DNA of 64,000 nucleotides from Pseudomonas sp. FP2335 (GTDB taxonomy: Bacteria; Pseudomonadota; Gammaproteobacteria; Pseudomonadales; Pseudomonadaceae): the NCBI RefSeq assembly GCF_030687535.1, contig NZ_CP117437.1, positions 2,997,501-3,061,500 on the forward strand, in the 5' to 3' direction. Below the pieces are notes generated by a model. That model saw only the letters and a list, made by a program, of their open reading frames with translations. It was not told the origin of the DNA and did no database searches. A program made the position numbers and the translations under genes. Below, piece after piece: positions 63,352 to 64,000 of this stretch. How positions within the stretch are numbered: the stretch's first letter is position 1; every line of letters begins with the position of its first letter.

Positions 63352-64000
63352 ATGGCGCGCGGCGGCATTAATAAGGCAGTAGTTCAAACGGCACGCTTGG
63401 CGATTCTGGCTCGCGGCGAGAACCCCAGCATCGACGCTGTGCGCATCGAGATGGGCAATACCGGTTCGAAAACCACGATTCATCGTTATCTGAAGGAGCT
63501 GGACGAAAGCGAAAGCCGCCAGACCATCACCCAGGCCCCTATCGACGATGAGCTGGGCGAACTGGTGGCACGCCTGGCCCAGCGCCTGAAAGAAAAAGCC
63601 CAGGAGCCCATCGACCTGGCCCAGGCCCAGTTCGAGCAGCAGAAAACCGCCCTGCTCGCCCAGCTGGAAGCACTGGAAGAGGCCCACAGCCAGCTCAAGC
63701 AACAATTCGACATCCAAGCCGCCGCCCTGGCCGAAGAAAGCGCCGCGCTGCAAACCGCCAGTAGCAGCCTGCAGACCGAGCAGACCCGCAATGCCGGCCT
63801 GAGCCAGGCGTGTAGCGATTACGAGTTGCGCATTAACGACAAGGACGAGCAGATCCGCTCACTGGAAGACAAACACCTGCACGCGCGCGATGCGTTGGAG
63901 CATTACCGCAATGCGGTCAAGGATCAGCGCGAACAGGAACAGCGGCGCCATGAAGGTCAACTGCAACAGGTCCAGGCTGAATTGCGCCAGGCCCAGCAGA
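63352..64000 (+). CDS. KfrA-like coiled-coil DNA-binding protein (partial)
   Basis: 216 codons are present and the frame is open at the window edge. The N-terminal domain (ARGGINKAVVQTARLAIL, RGENPSIDAVRIEMGNTGSK, TTIHRYLKELDE) matches the plasmid replication region DNA-binding (KfrA_N) fold. From about residue 60 the protein is a long alpha-helical coiled coil rich in Gln/Glu/Leu (DELGELVARLAQRLKEKAQE, LLAQLEALEEAHSQLKQQF). GGAG lies 8 bp upstream of the ATG. KfrA on IncP plasmids is a filament-forming autorepressor affecting partition. Here it stands next to an integrase, so it may regulate that gene. Confidence 0.82.
   Translation, partial: MARGGINKAVVQTARLAILARGENPSIDAVRIEMGNTGSKTTIHRYLKELDESESRQTITQAPIDDELGELVARLAQRLKEKAQEPIDLAQAQFEQQKTALLAQLEALEEAHSQLKQQFDIQAAALAEESAALQTASSSLQTEQTRNAGLSQACSDYELRINDKDEQIRSLEDKHLHARDALEHYRNAVKDQREQEQRRHEGQLQQVQAELRQAQQ

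Noticed and set aside
62249..64000. Prophage edge
   Set aside because: Only an integrase and a KfrA-like gene are visible; no phage structural, lysis or repressor genes and no att repeats inside the window.

Overview
The window looks like chromosomal DNA of a fluorescent-group Pseudomonas. The pointers are an arn lipid A modification operon ending in ugd, the fadDx-B2x-Ax-Ex-B1x order known from P. putida, an orphan ccoN4/ccoQ pair, a 358-residue HPPD whose metal ligands sit where the P. fluorescens enzyme has them, an MvaT-family H-NS-like protein, ahpC/ahpF, and two REP hairpins of the GTGGGAGCGGGCTTGCTCGCGA type. Coding density is high and GC-rich. I see no rRNA, tRNA, CRISPR array or insertion sequence.

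Layout. 1-5.1 kb: 3' end of the arn operon (arnT partial, arnE, arnF, ugd) plus a second GT39-like membrane glycosyltransferase. 5.2-6.7 kb: a small unknown gene, an HPP membrane protein behind a terminator-like leader hairpin, and the 3' remnant of a dead esterase. 6.8-14.8 kb: two convergent acyl-CoA operons separated by a REPIN. The plus-strand one is a 3-hydroxyisobutyryl-CoA hydrolase plus an acyl-CoA dehydrogenase (valine side). The minus-strand one is fadDx-B2x-Ax-Ex-B1x (short or methyl-branched acyl-CoA beta-oxidation, isoleucine side). 15-17 kb: bestrophin channel and a membrane-anchored TPR protein.

17.1-35.5 kb is the unusual part, a signalling island. It holds a double-domain KaiC-like ATPase translationally coupled to a hybrid kinase, and then a minus-strand operon encoding a CHASE3-GAF hybrid kinase with three receivers, CheR, a receiver-less CheB, a REC-kinase and a single-domain receiver. 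This operon is bracketed by two giant paralogous toxin-like proteins (1436 and about 1113 residues). Both carry a Cys-His-Asp set resembling a YopT-type (C58) cysteine protease; one has an extra C-terminal module with a Cys-15-His spacing reminiscent of CNF/DNT toxins. A last receiver gene closes the island.

35.6-47.5 kb: a DUF1254/1214 secreted protein, a J-domain membrane protein with DUF3829 partner, a DUF3313 lipoprotein, ccoN4-ccoQ, an Asp/Glu racemase, GNAT, DUF1176, and then glycerate kinase with a CdaR-type regulator divergent from an ACS-family MFS transporter (47.7-49.0 kb), a likely glycerate/sugar-acid module. 49-56 kb: a second REPIN, SDR/LysR/aldo-keto reductase, RarD-like transporter, hpd (tyrosine catabolism), EamA transporter divergent from a LysR gene. 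56-62 kb: CSS-EAL c-di-GMP phosphodiesterase, MvaU/MvaV-type silencer, DUF4946 protein, glyoxalase I, ahpF and ahpC. 62.2-64 kb: tyrosine recombinase divergent from a KfrA-like coiled-coil DNA-binding protein that runs off the right edge, with two related inverted repeats between them.

Starts were set by ribosome-binding sites and family alignment from memory; where they differ from the longest open frame this is stated. No database search was possible.
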